Positions 32,901 to 45,565 of a DNA stretch of 64,000 nucleotides are shown in pieces. The stretch lies in the NCBI GenBank assembly GCA_910890315.1, contig CAJVGD010000046.1, forward strand, positions 62,001 to 126,000. Direction: 5' to 3'. Under the pieces are notes generated by a model, which saw only the letters and a list, made by a program, of their open reading frames with translations, was not told where the DNA came from and searched no databases. The first letter of the stretch is position 1, and each line of letters opens with the position of its first letter. The position numbers and the translations under genes were made by a program. The stretch comes from Serendipita indica DSM 11827 (Eukaryota; Basidiomycota; Agaricomycetes; Sebacinales; Serendipitaceae).

Positions 32901-34785
32901 GCACACGTGGAAAGAGTGCACAGATGGTGTTAATAGAGATGGGTTGAAATGCAGAAATGATGATCTGCAGTATTCTTCGAAGCTCGTCCTTTATTCCCGT
33001 ATCGACTTGACGGGCTTGTTCGAGCACATCGAGGTAGAGTGTATCCAGTGGGCTCGTAACTTGAGCATGGGAGAGATTATCTAGAATTCTCCTTTGCACT
33101 CGTGGGTCCTTGAAAGCTCGATAAAATGTTGCGACCCAGATAAAGAGGCCATGGGCATGCTTAGTGATCCGCTGCCGGTCCTCTGTGGTCAGGTCTTGGA
33201 GCCTGGCATCGACATAGAGTCTGATGTCTTCATAAGGTATATTATCAACGTCGAGAAGCTGAACATCGTCGCCACAAATCATCGGCGACCCATGCAAAGT
33301 ATCGACAATATCCTGAAGAGGTCGGCTCGTGAGAAGTACCCTCAGGTGCGGTACTGATGAGAGTGTAGCGAGCATAGTCTTGAGCAAAGATTGCCTGTCG
33401 TAGTACTCGCAATTGTCCAGCGCGTCGACGACGAGAAACACTGGCCGTCTACCGACCTCTCGCAGAGGTTCCAGCACAAGTCGTTCAAATTGGACATGGA
33501 AGCTTGAAGAGTTTTCTTGAGAAGATAGTATTGCAGCTTCCACCCTATTGGCTATGTTGTCAAAGTGAAATGCAATGTCTTTGGCGATCGCCCGACAAAA
33601 GTAATGAATCCCTCGGTTAGGCACGACGTTTGGAGTGAAGAAGAAGCGACCGGCGAGTTGATTTCGGGATTGCCACTCCTTGACCATTGTTGCTGCGACA
33701 GTTGATTTGCCAGTGCCGGCCGCGTCCTTCAGCCAGAAGATTTGCTTTGCCTCTGGACGCATGTTTGATCCCCAGTCTTCAATCCTCATGAGTACATCAC
33801 GCCTTGTTCCTTTTTCACAAGCTTCGAGCTCGGTGCCATAGAACGATTGCATGATCGAAGCAAGCGCACCATCTGATTATTGGTCAAAGAATACTCGCTA
33901 TCATTATATTTCACCCACAGTCGTCGTTCCTCTGAGTCCAAGATAGCGAAATTTCAACCTCCTCACGGATTTCGCGAATCGTCTTGGCTGCATCCCCAAC
34001 TCTACTATACAGCACAACAGAGGCAGACGCCTAGATGCAGAATTAGAAGATATTGTGCGCAAATACGATAGAACTCACCCTGTACCGTTGGAAAGCAGTT
34101 GCCTCACGTTCACGGAGCTGCTCAATCCGTTTCTGATCGATTCGCATCATCCCAAACCGTGATGCTCGTGGGTATGGCATTGCAGCGCTTAAACCACGTT
34201 CCGCTTCCACCATGATATCCTGGATCACTCTAAAAGCTTTGTGAAAACGACCGAAATGCCACCGGAACCACTCACCCGAGGTACTGGCCTATCGCTTCGC
34301 GTAGTTGAGCATTCCCGTTTAGTTCTAGCTTACTATGCTGCCTATCCATAATGTAAAGATCGATGACCTCAGCGTGGAGCTGAATTTCCGCGATCAATTC
34401 TGCCCAGGAATCGCTCATGTCGTGGATTTCCTAGATCCCGTTGAGAGTAGGAAGACGAGGCATCTTTACTTACCCGCGCAATCTGAATCCCACTGAGTAA
34501 TGCCGCGTATGTGGCCTTGAGAGGCTCGCGGGTATCCTCTGCGAATTGAGCGCTTTGCTCAAGCCAGTCGCACAGCGCTCTGTACGCGGTCATGGAGTTC
34601 ACAAGGGAATAATCGTTGATTACACCGCTATCGGACGCCAATGTGTCGCCGGCTTTCGAAATTGATGGTTGATTGATATTGGATTGTACATCCTGAAGGC
34701 TGCGGAGCTCTGTACTAGATGAGATTTTGCCATATGGAATACTGTCGGTAGAAGGATCCTTCTTGCGCCTGAATAACTGCCTCAT
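29950..34785 (-). CDS. NLR3: NACHT-WD40 STAND receptor, reads through intact
   Basis: ATG 34783-34785 opens MRQLFRRKKDPSTDSIPYGK. The helical N-region contains AYRALCDWLEQSAQFAEDTR, then in later exons EIHDMSDSWAELIAEIQLHA and RIDQKRIEQLREREATAFQR. The NACHT domain has QIFWLKDAAGTGKSTVAATM, FLVVDALDNCEYYDRQ, LLTSRPLQDI, LFIWVATFYRAFKD and HPTFRDFIASTPDRANGFVV. A phase-0 intron (gtaaag...ttctag, about 32302-32350) leads into a single WD40 exon of about 760 residues with LCLWDTDTG, MLHLWDASLGRPIWE, FSPDGQRAVFVG and IDVWDVATHS, enough for two propellers. By family, ligand-induced oligomerisation through NACHT drives cell death or defence. It is the most diverged in WD40 of the four receptors and the only one without a visible break. 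NLR4 lies 195 bp upstream on the same strand. Confidence 0.85.
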
Positions 34786-34979
34786 ATAACTGAGCTTCGC
34801 GGGGGGGTGGAAGTTACGGAATGCGTACCGTAGTATTACACCACTTGGTGAGATTATCTATTCTTGTGAAGATACGCTTTACACTCGGACATCTTAGTTT
34901 TTAGACTGGTAGTATCCATTGGAGAGGTCATACATTGTATTGAACATAAAAAAAGCAAGTTTCGAGCTCTTTGGCGTCG

Positions 34980-37900
34980 CTAGTACGACACGAGCATGGA
35001 AAAGTCGAGGATAAGTGGCCCCTCGTCGGTGTAAATAGTGACAGTATTGCCACTCGATGTCCAGAGAGGACCCTGCTGCATACCAATGCTGAAGAATGTT
35101 CTCAAGTGGGTCGGAATAGGCGCGATGCGTCGAGTTGGGAATGCCGAATAGATCCATCCATCGTCATAGGTGAGAAAGGAGTACGGGTAATTTTTGAGCG
35201 CAGGAGGAATCGGCCCAGAGTACTCAATGAGCCTTTCTGTTTCTATATTCCAGACCATGGAGCCGTACACCACCCATTTCCCATCCGCGGAGAAGCCTAG
35301 ATAGTGTGCGCTTCCGATTTCATGTTCAAATTGTACCGCGTCCTTGAAGCTCACCGAATTGAGGGAGGATACTGACCAAAGGCGCAGGATCCTCGGTTTA
35401 CCGATAAGCTCTCGGTGTACTGAAACAAAGGAGTTCGAGTCTGGGCTAAACGCCACGCTTACTGCATCAATCTGGTCACTGAAGTCAAACTGATCCGTCG
35501 CGGTGTCTACTATTTGCTTCCTCCTGTCCATTAAATTGCATATCCAGAGTTTTGAGCCATCCGCTACTGCCATGAGCCTCCCGTTTGGCGCCAAAGCGAC
35601 CGGAATAGATGTCTCTCCAACGTATTCGTATACTATGTTGCCTTCTGAAATCTCCCATACTTGTGTTATCCACTCTTTGCGATCCTTATTTTGGAAAGCA
35701 ACGAGTCGTCCATCAGATGAGAACACGGGAGGACGAGTTGGTCCGCCTTTTGCTCCATCGAGTGAAATTGACACTTCTTTATAATCGATTAGACTGTGGT
35801 AGGTAATTTGACCTTGCGATGAGCAACAGAGAAGGCGTTGGCGATTGGGTGTTATGCTCGTGTAGATTGTCCCATTATATTCTCCGAGAGACTTGGCTAG
35901 TTTGCGCTGTCCGCCACTAATTTCCCAAATGCATACTCTTCCAAGACCACCAACGTAGGAACGTTCGACAAGTATTGACATTGTGGCAAGGTACTCTCCC
36001 GCCGGGCGCGGACCGCTTTCCAGTGAGGATTCGACAAGAATCTGGGACCCTGTCTCATATATAAAGGCGGCGGTAACTTTACTCAGAGCAAGTCGGGCCC
36101 AGTCCTGAGAAAGCACGATACGCTTGCCTCGGACGTTACCACTGATAAGACTAGGGAGTTCATCTCCGGTCGAGATGTCCCACAATGTCATTTCTGTATC
36201 TTTTGAAAGACTGGCCACGCGAGTGGAATCTGGCGAGATCCATATATCGTCCAGACGCTCTCCTGGAGTGGGAATCCATCTCAGGATGCGGGCATCACGG
36301 CTATCTCGCACATGCACACCCGAAAGGCCTCTAGGGGAAGTGATCATCAGTAATGAATTAGGAGAAAAGAGTACTAGGTGGGCGTCAGTATCCTTCGGGT
36401 CTGCTGGCTCGATAATAGAGCCATCACTGCCATCAAGCAGTAGCATCGGTGCCTCTCCGAAATGAAAGGGCACATAGAGGGCTATACGACTTCCGTCTGG
36501 AGAGATCTCGATGTTGCGACGCATAGATGAGGGTATATTCATATGCGCCAATTCATCAGATGTCTTCGTGTCAATAACGAGCGCAGAAGTCACGGTATCG
36601 ATTCCGCTCTCCTGGCTTGTTGCTGTGTAGACGGCATGCCTCTTGTCAGGCGTCAGTTGGAACTGATGAACCGGATAGCGCAGCGTGGAAAGTATGGGAA
36701 ACCTTTCTCCCGACTTTCTGTGATAGAAGGATATGAAGCCTCCAATGAGATTCTCGGGATACCTGGTCCTGAGATTACGCCCCGTAATTGCGATATAGGT
36801 GTCATCTGGGAAAGAAATGGATACAACGAACGGGTGTAGACGAGCCGCCACGTCGGTAAAATCCTTGTAAACCTCTGTTTTCCAGATGGTTTCGCCATCG
36901 TGAGTGTCCCAGAGATAGAGGATGCCTTCACTATTTATGATGGCTACGCTTTGACTATCTGGTGAGAACTCTAAGGCTTGCACTAGAGTTCCCCCTTCAT
37001 GTCCGTCAGGTAATCCGGGCCCGAGAGCTTCTCCAGTTTCGACGTCCCACAAACGTAACCCCCCTGTTCCACCAAGAGTGACAATGCGGCGAGTGTCTGG
37101 CGAGAAGGTCATTCCAGCTATTCCACTCTTCATTCCAGTGATCATCACTTCTGGTTTCCATATGCTCCTTGGGGTAACAAGCGCTTTGACAAGATGTTTT
37201 GCATCCCAGGAAGAGAGCAGAGGTGAATCTGATGGGGTGAGGGAAACAGGTGTCGAATATGTGTGCAATGCTGACTCCTTGATTATATCCTGGAATCGTA
37301 GTAGAAACTGGAACGCGTGCTCGATTGCAAGCAAGCCGTGGGTGTCCTACTTAGGAGTTGGGTCATACCGCACAAATGAGGCAAGGGACATACCAGAACA
37401 TTTCCAGAAAGTGGTATCCTGGATCTCAATTCCCGAAGTCCTTGTAACCCATGCGTGATTGTCCCCTGCCAACCAACTAGCTCCACCCAGTGCAGGTAAT
37501 GTTTACGTAGAAAGGAGATCACCCTCCCCCAGTGCATCCAAGCATCCTCAGACGCAGCAATATGATGGGCCCAATACGAGCTTGCATATCTCAATGCCGC
37601 AGAGATGTGCTGAGTTGACGCTGCACCCAAATTTGCAACCTGCTTGTTCAACGGCAAGTTTGCGCACGTCACTGGTAGTTGAAGTATGTTGTATTTCAGT
37701 AGTCTTTCCAGTACATCAAGGCAGGCATTTCCGAGGATCGAGTGAGAAGGTTGCACTTGGACGAGAAAGCCATTGGCTCTGTTCTCATTTGAGAAAGCAA
37801 ATTCGCGAAAGGTGGAATGAAGGACTTTGACAGGCCTGTCCGGATGACCATCTTTCAAGATGGCGCCGAGATCCTGGATAAAGTCGTCCACTGCATCGAC

Positions 37901-39805
37901 ATTTGGGAAAAGTGCGGAAATGGTGTTGATTGAGACTGGCTGGAATACGGAAAGGACGACCTGAAGAACTCTTCGGAAGTCATCCTTTGCCCTCTCGTCT
38001 ACAAGTGCTTGACGGAGAACGGCTAGGTAGAGAGCGTCCAGCGGATTTGTAATTTGAAAATGCAAAAAGTTGTCCAGTAGATGTTTTCCGGCTTTGGTTC
38101 GTTCAAACGCTCGGCAAAACGTGGCCGCCCATATGAATAGTCCAGCTGAATAATGAATGATTCGTTGTCGATCCTCGAGACTAATTTTATGGTCAATCTA
38201 GTGTGAACATAATGTGCGATGTCCTTGGATGAAGGGTTATTGATGTCAAGGAGCTGCTCACACTTGACCAGGCTCCGATTGCCGAGGGCGTCCGCGATAT
38301 CTGGGTAAGGTCGACTTGTTAAAAAGACTTTGATGTATGGCTCATTAGGAAGTTCCCTGAGAAGCGCGTTTAGGAGCTTTTGTCGGGCGCCATATTCACA
38401 ATTGTCAAGCGCATCGATGACCAAGAAGACCGGGACATAGACTTGTCCTGGCTTACGAGCGTGCGAGTCCCGGACCACCCGTGGATCGAGATCGTCACCT
38501 TTCCTCAATTTGCGAAGTGGTTGGATAACAAGACGAACAAGTTGGGTGGGAAAGTCCATGGTGGCTTCTGGAGAGGTACTGAGCGTGGATTGGATGTCAA
38601 TGGCAAGTTGCGCATGATTGGCTGCAATATCGTATGCGATAGTGCGGCAGAAGTATTTGATATCCTGGTTGAATGCAATGTTCGGACTAAAGAAAAACCT
38701 TCCACCCAGTTGACGTTTGTCTCTCCATAGTTTTGCCATGGTCGCGGCGATAGTCGATTTGCCCGTTCCGGCCACATCGTAGAGCCAAAAGATCTGCTGC
38801 GATTTGTTCCCAGAGTCTCCCCAGTTTCTTATTGTCTCAAGGATTTCGGTGCGTGTGCCCTCTACACACAGTTCCAAGTCAGTGCCCAATGAATATCCCA
38901 ACGCAGATTCGGCAGAAGCGTCTACCATCGTAATAAGATTAAGCCAATAACTGCCAGTTTAAGGCTCACAATTGACCTTATTCATATCGCTAATCGTCAA
39001 AGATTGCAGATCTGCTCTGATTCCCTCGACGAGTTCTCCTAGCGGGGTGTCTTTGCCCAGCAGGATGTCAGAGGTTATAATCTGTCGATTATGTTATTCC
39101 AGGTCCCCATTAAACGCATTCCCTTACACTATAACCTTGAAAGGCTTTTGCCTCTATCTCACGGAGATGTTGTATCATGCCCTTGTCGATTCGAGTTGCG
39201 ACGAACCGGTGAATGGTCGATCTTGCATTCATACTAGCTTCCTTGAGAGCCACATCGGCTTCAGAAAGGATCATCCTGAGAGAGCTGTACCGAATTAGTG
39301 TTCAAAGTTGGAAGACTCTGCTCCTACTTGAGATGTTGTCTCAATGCTTCGACAAGTTTATCCCAAGGGGCAGAATGCGTTCTTTTCTTCAGATCCTCCA
39401 CGGCATCCTGCATAGATTCAACGTGAAGATGAATATCGAAAACCATGTCGTCCCATGCCATATCGTCGTTATGCAAATCCTCGATAATAACTCAGCATCC
39501 TGAGCTTTGATAGACAAGCACCTTACCTGTGCTATTTCAACCGCCCTGGACGCTAGGGCATATGCTGATTCCAGGGGTGTGGGGGCCGGGGTTGCCTCAG
39601 AGACTCCCATAGCAAGGTCCAGGCCTTCAAGCAGCCAGATCGCTATCGCTTGTTTGGTCTCTAAAGAGTTGGGAAGATCCGTGTCATCTTTCCCGCTATT
39701 CCCTGTGGATCCGCGAGCATCGTTCTGATTCGATAATGATTCTGGTACATTGGTATTTCCTTTATGTTGTTCTTTATTTTTTCTTCGTTTGAATAGGCGC
39801 TTCAT
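34980..39805 (-). pseudogene. NLR4: NACHT-WD40 STAND receptor with one frame break in NACHT
   Basis: ATG 39803-39805 opens MKRLFKRRKNKEQHKGNTNV; the helical region follows (AIAIWLLEGLDLAMGVSEAT, then DLHNDDMAWDDMVFDIHLHV in exon 2). NACHT: QIFWLYDVAGTGKSTIAATM, FLVIDALDNCEYGARQ, FLTSRPYPDIADALG. A charged insert (RKLRKGDDLDPRVVRDSHAR) precedes Walker B. Near 38185-38200, after HYVHTR, one base appears missing; the next frame reads DHKISLEDRQRIIHYSAGLF, as in NLR2 and NLR3. After an intron near 37345-37395 comes a WD40 exon of about 790 residues: LRLWDVETGEALG, LYLWDTHDGETIWK and MTLWDISTGDELP, ending LILDFSMLVSY. All other exon joins are clean, so this may be a young pseudogene or a base-call error. 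It sits head to tail with NLR3. Confidence 0.78.
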
Positions 39806-40829
39806 GCTTGCACTCGAGTGGCGTCGATGGTGGTCAACCCAACTTATCCACTGACCACCAGGGATTCAGATTCAAAAAGAGGTTGAGGAAGCACGTTCTC
39901 GTCTCCGATCCACATTACCAGACCACTTGTTGTCTGTCAACTTGGAGGATTACGCATCAACATTCGACTGACTAACCTCCACTTCCTCCTCAAATTGGCC
40001 TCAATATGACTCAATTCGTCATCTATACCTTCTGAGAAGCAATGGCGGCATCATCATCACCAGTTGGGGGTCCAAGACGTGGTTACCTTCGACCTTTGCG
40101 AGAGCGCGCGGCTCCGCCATGTATTCAGCCCCACGACCATGGTTTTGTCAATAACACAGTATCTCATCTGTCGATGTATGACGAAAGGCTGGGTGAGCTC
40201 ATTTCCTCTGACTTACCCAATTTCTCGTTGGAAACGGACCGTTGAGGATTTCACTGACAAAATATCGGCCTCAACTCTGAGAACGTCTTCAAATCTATAC
40301 AGGCTGATCAATATGGCTTTACTCACGGCTAACCAGAGCCAATTTGTATATAGGTTCTCCCAGTACTTGGGTACGGCAACAATAACTGTTCCGTGCCTTT
40401 GTGCTGATACAATCATGACATAGGGATCATCATGGGTTTCCACCGAACCATGCTTGGGACCAAGAATCAAGAGCTACTTGTGCCATCAGTGCGTCACTAG
40501 CGTGGCTTTCAGAAGAGGTACCTTGTCCACGGGATCTTATTATCCGCATAATACAGTAATATCGGTGTTTTTCTTGTCTCCCTTCGTCAGCATATCGACC
40601 AGGAGGCTGGCAGCTGACATCTCGCAAAGGTGAGTCCTGCGCATGAAGAGCGCTTTCGTGCCAAGTCAATGACAGGTTTATAAGACTCTGGGCCCACTTG
40701 GTACAAGAGATGGGGCAGAAGGATCGAAGCAAAGCGAAGAGAATATCTCCCAAACCACGTTTCGCACATAAAAGCACGGCCATAATTCTACTCACCAACT
40801 TTCACTCCCTACTCTAATATTCGAAGACG
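39806..40829. other. 1-kb intergenic region, no supportable gene
   Basis: Holds the promoter sides of NLR4 (minus) and of the beta-trefoil gene (plus). Overlapping ORFs near 40042-40423 (plus) and 40213-40798 (minus) have no recognisable domain and no convincing splice chain, so I leave them uncalled. They could be gene remnants. Confidence 0.45.
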
Positions 40830-41465
40830 ATGCTCGCAATTCTTGGCCTTTTTGTGCTCACAGCACTCTCGGTCGCCCCTACGTCTCACTCTGCCTTGGT
40901 ACCATATGCAAACCAGACACAATGCCTTACTTCATCTCTGGGAAATTCAAATGGCTCGGCCATTATCCTATTTCCATGCACGCAAGACCTAGCGAGTCAA
41001 GCGGTGGTAAACACGACATTGGGACAATTGACGATGTATAATGGGACAATGTGTTTTGTACGCTCTCTAGCTTGGATGTTGATATCACCCGCTGATTGTC
41101 TTCATTATACCAGGATGTAACTCGTGGCGTTGACCGGGACGGCACACAGGTGCAGCTCTGGCAATGCTTTCCAGGGAGTCGAAAACAACTCTGGGCGGTC
41201 AATTACAATAACGACACGTTCGCGCGTTCACTACACACAACAACCCAGCTATTACTGACATTCATATCATAGTGTTACGTGGTTGGGCCATAACAAGTGT
41301 CTCGTACGTCCCTATTCTATTGACAACGAGATGACATATCTCACGACTCCCCAGGATCTTGCAGAGAACTCGTATGACCCATACAATCGAGTTCAAGTGA
41401 GGACCTGCGAGCAGGGTAGACAGAGTCAAGGCTTTGTAATTACTAACGAGACACAATCGTCATAA
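40830..41465 (+). CDS. small secreted beta-trefoil (ricin-B-lectin-like) protein
   Basis: Exons 40830-41057, 41114-41217, 41273-41303 and 41355-41465 join to 157 residues. A signal peptide is clear: MLAILGLFVLTALSVAPTSHSA. The mature part has a beta-trefoil pattern of C-L/C-F followed by DVTRGVDRDGTQVQLWQCFP and KCLDLAENSYDPYNRVQVRT with C after, the same shape as CLDVxGG...GTxVQLWxC repeats of the ricin-type lectin fold. At least six N-x-S/T sites (NQT, NGS, NTT, NGT, NDT, NET) suggest a heavily glycosylated extracellular protein. Fungal members bind sugars; here ligand and role are unknown. Only about two repeats match well, so it is diverged. It looks whole. Confidence 0.72.
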
Positions 41466-41633
41466 TTTACCCGCCAGGGTCTGGTAGAACCGATGATCGA
41501 TATACGTCACCGAAATGTCACTGCTTTCCTAATCAAATTACATTAGTTTGCCTACCCTTACAAGGGACTTTCAGACTGTACCACGCCGCACTCAGAGATT
41601 TCTTTCGCATTCCAAGTGTCTGGTTAGTGATAA

Positions 41634-44600
41634 AGATCTGCCCAGCCAGGCCCAGGCTCGTAATCTGCTCCAACACCGCCTTCGAATTTGTGATTAAGTA
41701 CCAATCTTAGGCGAGGCTTGATGCCTTGACCTCTTTCCATTGCCCAAAGGGCTACAGCCAAGGTACTCGGCAACGTCAGTCGTGAGCAAAATCCCCCCGA
41801 GTGAACTTACTTTGGACCGTGATGATTTAGAATCCCTTCATGGACCACGAACTTTGTCTGGGGTCTGGTCATTTGTCAGTCAAGGAAGCCATGGCGGGGA
41901 GATTTCGTCACACACCCCAAGTTTCCGATACGTTTACCCATGTTCCATCCATTCACGAACACAAAGGCCCGATATGGAGAAGGAAAATCATCCTCAAACT
42001 CCAACGAGATTGAAATGTCACAGTCACGAGGTAGATCCAAAGCGAACGTCGTGCGGAAGAAACCCACGCCCGCACGATCGTCAACTAGGCCCATTTCCAG
42101 GGACCTGGACTCCCATTTCTCATCCGGGAATCCGGGGAGATGCCATCCGAGCCGCTCGCCATGTAATCCCCCATTATTGAGTAAGCCTCGATACCTGTCA
42201 ACGAACCTATTTTGGCGTCAGTATTTGGTGAAAAGGTTGCCTTTCCTACCTATCGTAACCACCGAGACGTCCTTGAACCTTCCATGAAGTAAAGTTTCCC
42301 CCCGAGTGGAGTGAGTATCCTCGGATACCGCGGGGAGATTTGGACTGATTAGCGTCATCTTTTTCATTCGTGTCAGACAGAGATTCCTGTAAAACATTTC
42401 TTACAATGTGGACCTGTTTCGTCCATGCCCATGTTGTCCTTTAGAAATTGAGTTGAAACTAGAGCGCTCGATATAGGATGTGCTCACCTGGAGAATCACC
42501 AAAACATTCCGTTCACCCTTTCGCAGTGACTCCTCTGGGAACTCGAATATTTCATCCGTCTCACAGATGATATTCGTATTTCTCGTGGAGCTATCATTGT
42601 CAAAGCATGGAAACGCAGGGGTATGATGATGACTCACTTTCCGTATGTAGTCTTCAGGAAGTGACCGTTCAACCAGACGCTGGCCGCAAATGCTTTCAAT
42701 TGTCAGCAATCATAACTCAGCAGAGGTGTAAATGCGAACCTTCTCCTCCGTTGATGACCATTCGAACCGCCCTGTCCTCATTAGTGGCAACAAACTCCCC
42801 GCTCCAAATGACGGTCCCCTCGCAGAAACCATAGTCGCACGCGTATAGCACGGGACCATCGCCGAACAGTGGCTTGTACGAAGAATTCGTCACAATGTTC
42901 TCCGCTACGGTCCATGCATCATAGTTGAAGCTGTCCGTTATCTCTGGTAGACTATCGCGGTATCTCCAATTCTCCAGCGTGGGTAGTGTCAGCAAAGTCG
43001 ACTTTCTGACCATTCCAAGGGGAACAGTAAGCACGCTGAGCACCTCTTGGAGCTCGAAGTCGGTTCCGACGTCAATCCCGTTCCACGTAATCCTATTAAG
43101 ACCTTGTGGGAGTCCAACAAGTTGGAGCATCGTATCTCCTTCAAGGTCTCCAAAAAGCGCGAGATGACCGTCATCCAAGGTTGCGTTGCGTACAATATAA
43201 GGTCCACCAACCACAATAGTGTCGTTCGATCCTATGTTCCAGAACGTCGCAAACGGGTCCGAGGTGTTGCGTCTCTGAAGCATTGGCGCATGTAATTTAA
43301 ATGCAGTTTCTGTGTCGCAGTAAAGAACAAGCTGTTGATCCGTATCCCACACTTCGACTACCTGCCTGATTCCAGGCAAGAAAGATATAGCAGTTCCTAT
43401 TCCATGGTATTGGTTTCTGACCATTGATACTGATGGAGAAGTCGTGAGTCTCCTTGGCTTCCCTCTGAGGTGAATGATTGCTTCGTGTGCTTGCTCCATA
43501 TCACCATAGAGGATGAGGACATCTCTATCTGCCATTTTCCCCGCGAAAAAAATGGAAGCCGATGTATAGGTGATCAAGGAATCACCAAAGGATATGTCTG
43601 TCATGATAAGGTCGGTCGTCCTACCTCTCAGCGTGAATAAGGAGCTGAAAAGAGGAAGGGAAAGTTCTTGGTGGATAGTATTCAGCTTCAGCGAGTAATC
43701 AAATGAATCTCTGGACTCGGTTAAAAGACCGCGAGGAGCAGTGAAGGTAAAAACGCACTGTGTCGACACATTTACATGGCGAATGTAGTAAAACCCCGCG
43801 TTTGTGATAGGATTCTTGAGATGAACGACGGTGAGTTCGCTTGTACTCCCCGTTCGCAAAAGGCTTTCGTTTTCCAGGACGTCGGTGTGGTACATATCCG
43901 GCATACTACGCAAGAACAACCCAAGCAGCTTGAGATGATCGTATTTATCACTCAACGCCCTCGTTTCGCGAATTGGGCTCCCATAATCGTAGGAGGTGTA
44001 GACACCAGGAAACGGTATGTTTCCCCACGATGTACCGCCGTACATCATATATAGGTTGATCATTTTGGCGTTACTTGCGAGCATATGATTGTATAGATTG
44101 TTCTGAAAAGAGGGTCCCGTCAAGATACGGCAGTTATCGTATGTCCTAGGATATTTGAGCTTCAGAAGGATGGAATATTACTGTACATACGGTGCTGAAG
44201 GACCCCATGGATCGAACGCTCCCGCCTGCGCCTCTGGTATGTAAAGAGGTGACTTGGGAAAAGTTTTCATATGGTAGTCGTGGTATGCTTTCGTTAGGTT
44301 CTTCCACACTAGCGGATTGGCGCAATCGAATCCTTGAGGATAGTCGTCGAATCCATAAATGTCGGGGGAACCCTTGCCGTCGACGAAGTACCCGTTCATT
44401 CCAGCATCGTTATGAGTAAGAGGTACGACAACATTGGATTTGGTGAATGCGTCCCTCAACTGAGCCATCATCTGTCGCTTGTGTGACGGTCCCTCTTCAG
44501 GGTTACTGGTGAACTCGTTCTCGGCCTGAACTGCGATAATAGGACCACCTTCTGTAATTTGATTTCGTGCGATGATTTCCGAAATGTGTCGAATGTAGGG

Positions 44601-45364
44601 AGACCAGGCCTCGAAGTATGCAGTGTTATTGCTCCTCAAATCGTCGGGCGTCTGTGCAAGAACCCAACCTAGATAGAGTCAGAGTTGAAAAGAGACTTAG
44701 ATAATCATATACCCGGGATACCGCCACCGGTTGTCTCGGCGTTGATATACGGCCCTAATCGCATAAGCTTGTGCCCACTACAAGTTGAGGCCACTCACCA
44801 GGCCTAAAGACCACCCAAAGACCGACCTGCTTCGCAATATCCAAGAAGACTTGCCAGTCCTGCCAACCGGTAAAGTCGAAGACACCAGGGGAAGGATTAT
44901 GGAGGCCCCTAAAGCCCAATAAGAGGATATCTGAGAGGAAGAATCAATCCTTACCAGTGTGAATATACAGATATAGCGTTCATTCCACTAGCCTTGATCT
45001 TTTGTAGAACATCGAGCCATTGCGACCGAACTGGAATACGCCAAGGATGAATCTCTCCAGACCACAAAAGTACTCTTCTCCCTTTTATGAATAGGCTATA
45101 TTCGTCCCATTGAACATCTTTTGTCAAGCCATTGTCGCGAAGGAGCACGGTTGCGGGTGATAGATGGACCTTGGTCCGCCCTCGAGGTCCTATCAGGTCG
45201 AAAATGTTCCACGCCAAAGGATTTCGTGCGGACTGAATGAGCCATATCGTGACCGTGGCTCCTAAAAGCATCAACATTTGGACGTGAATCCGCCCAACGC
45301 GGTTATAAGGACGGAATGCATTAGAATTCGCTTTTTCCGCTGGAGTAGTCCATCGTGATATCAT
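41634..45364 (-). CDS. GH35 beta-galactosidase with N-terminal membrane anchor
   Basis: Starts MISRWTTPAEKANSNAFRPY (ATG 45362-45364) and then has a membrane helix MLMLLGATVTIWLI at about residues 30-43, before the catalytic domain: VQWDEYSLFIKGRRVLLWSG, EIHPWRIPVRSQWLDVLQKI, GMNAISVYSHW. The TIM barrel carries AVQAENEF (acid/base Glu of GH35) and LYIPEAQAGAFDPWG (nucleophile Glu), then MINLYMMYGGTSWGNIPFPG. Later exons hold the beta-sandwich domains (DAWTVAENIVTNSSYKPLFG, VGFFRTTFALDLPRDCDISI, AFVFVNGWNMGKRIGNLG), ending GADYEPGPGWADLYH at TAA 41634-41636. Length is near 1000 residues, as in fungal GH35. It cleaves terminal beta-galactosides. A positively charged stretch before the helix suggests a type II anchor rather than plain secretion. 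About eight short introns. Confidence 0.9.
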
Positions 45365-45565
45365 TCCTCGATGAGATTACAGCAGTGGAAATGTCGAGGT
45401 CGGGTCGAGGTGAGTGGTGTGGTGCTTCCATGTTTACAAAGCTGAACGAAATACAGGTGGGGATACAAGCACAAACATAGAGGGGATACATGCAAGCGTT
45501 ATAGTATCGCAGGATGGAGAGATATCATAAAGTGCGTCGCAGGTCATGAGTCAAAACGGACAAGC

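Noticed and set aside
40042-40798. Overlapping ORFs on both strands that could be a gene
   Set aside because: No domain, signal peptide or coherent splice chain; both strands are equally open. Recorded as intergenic.
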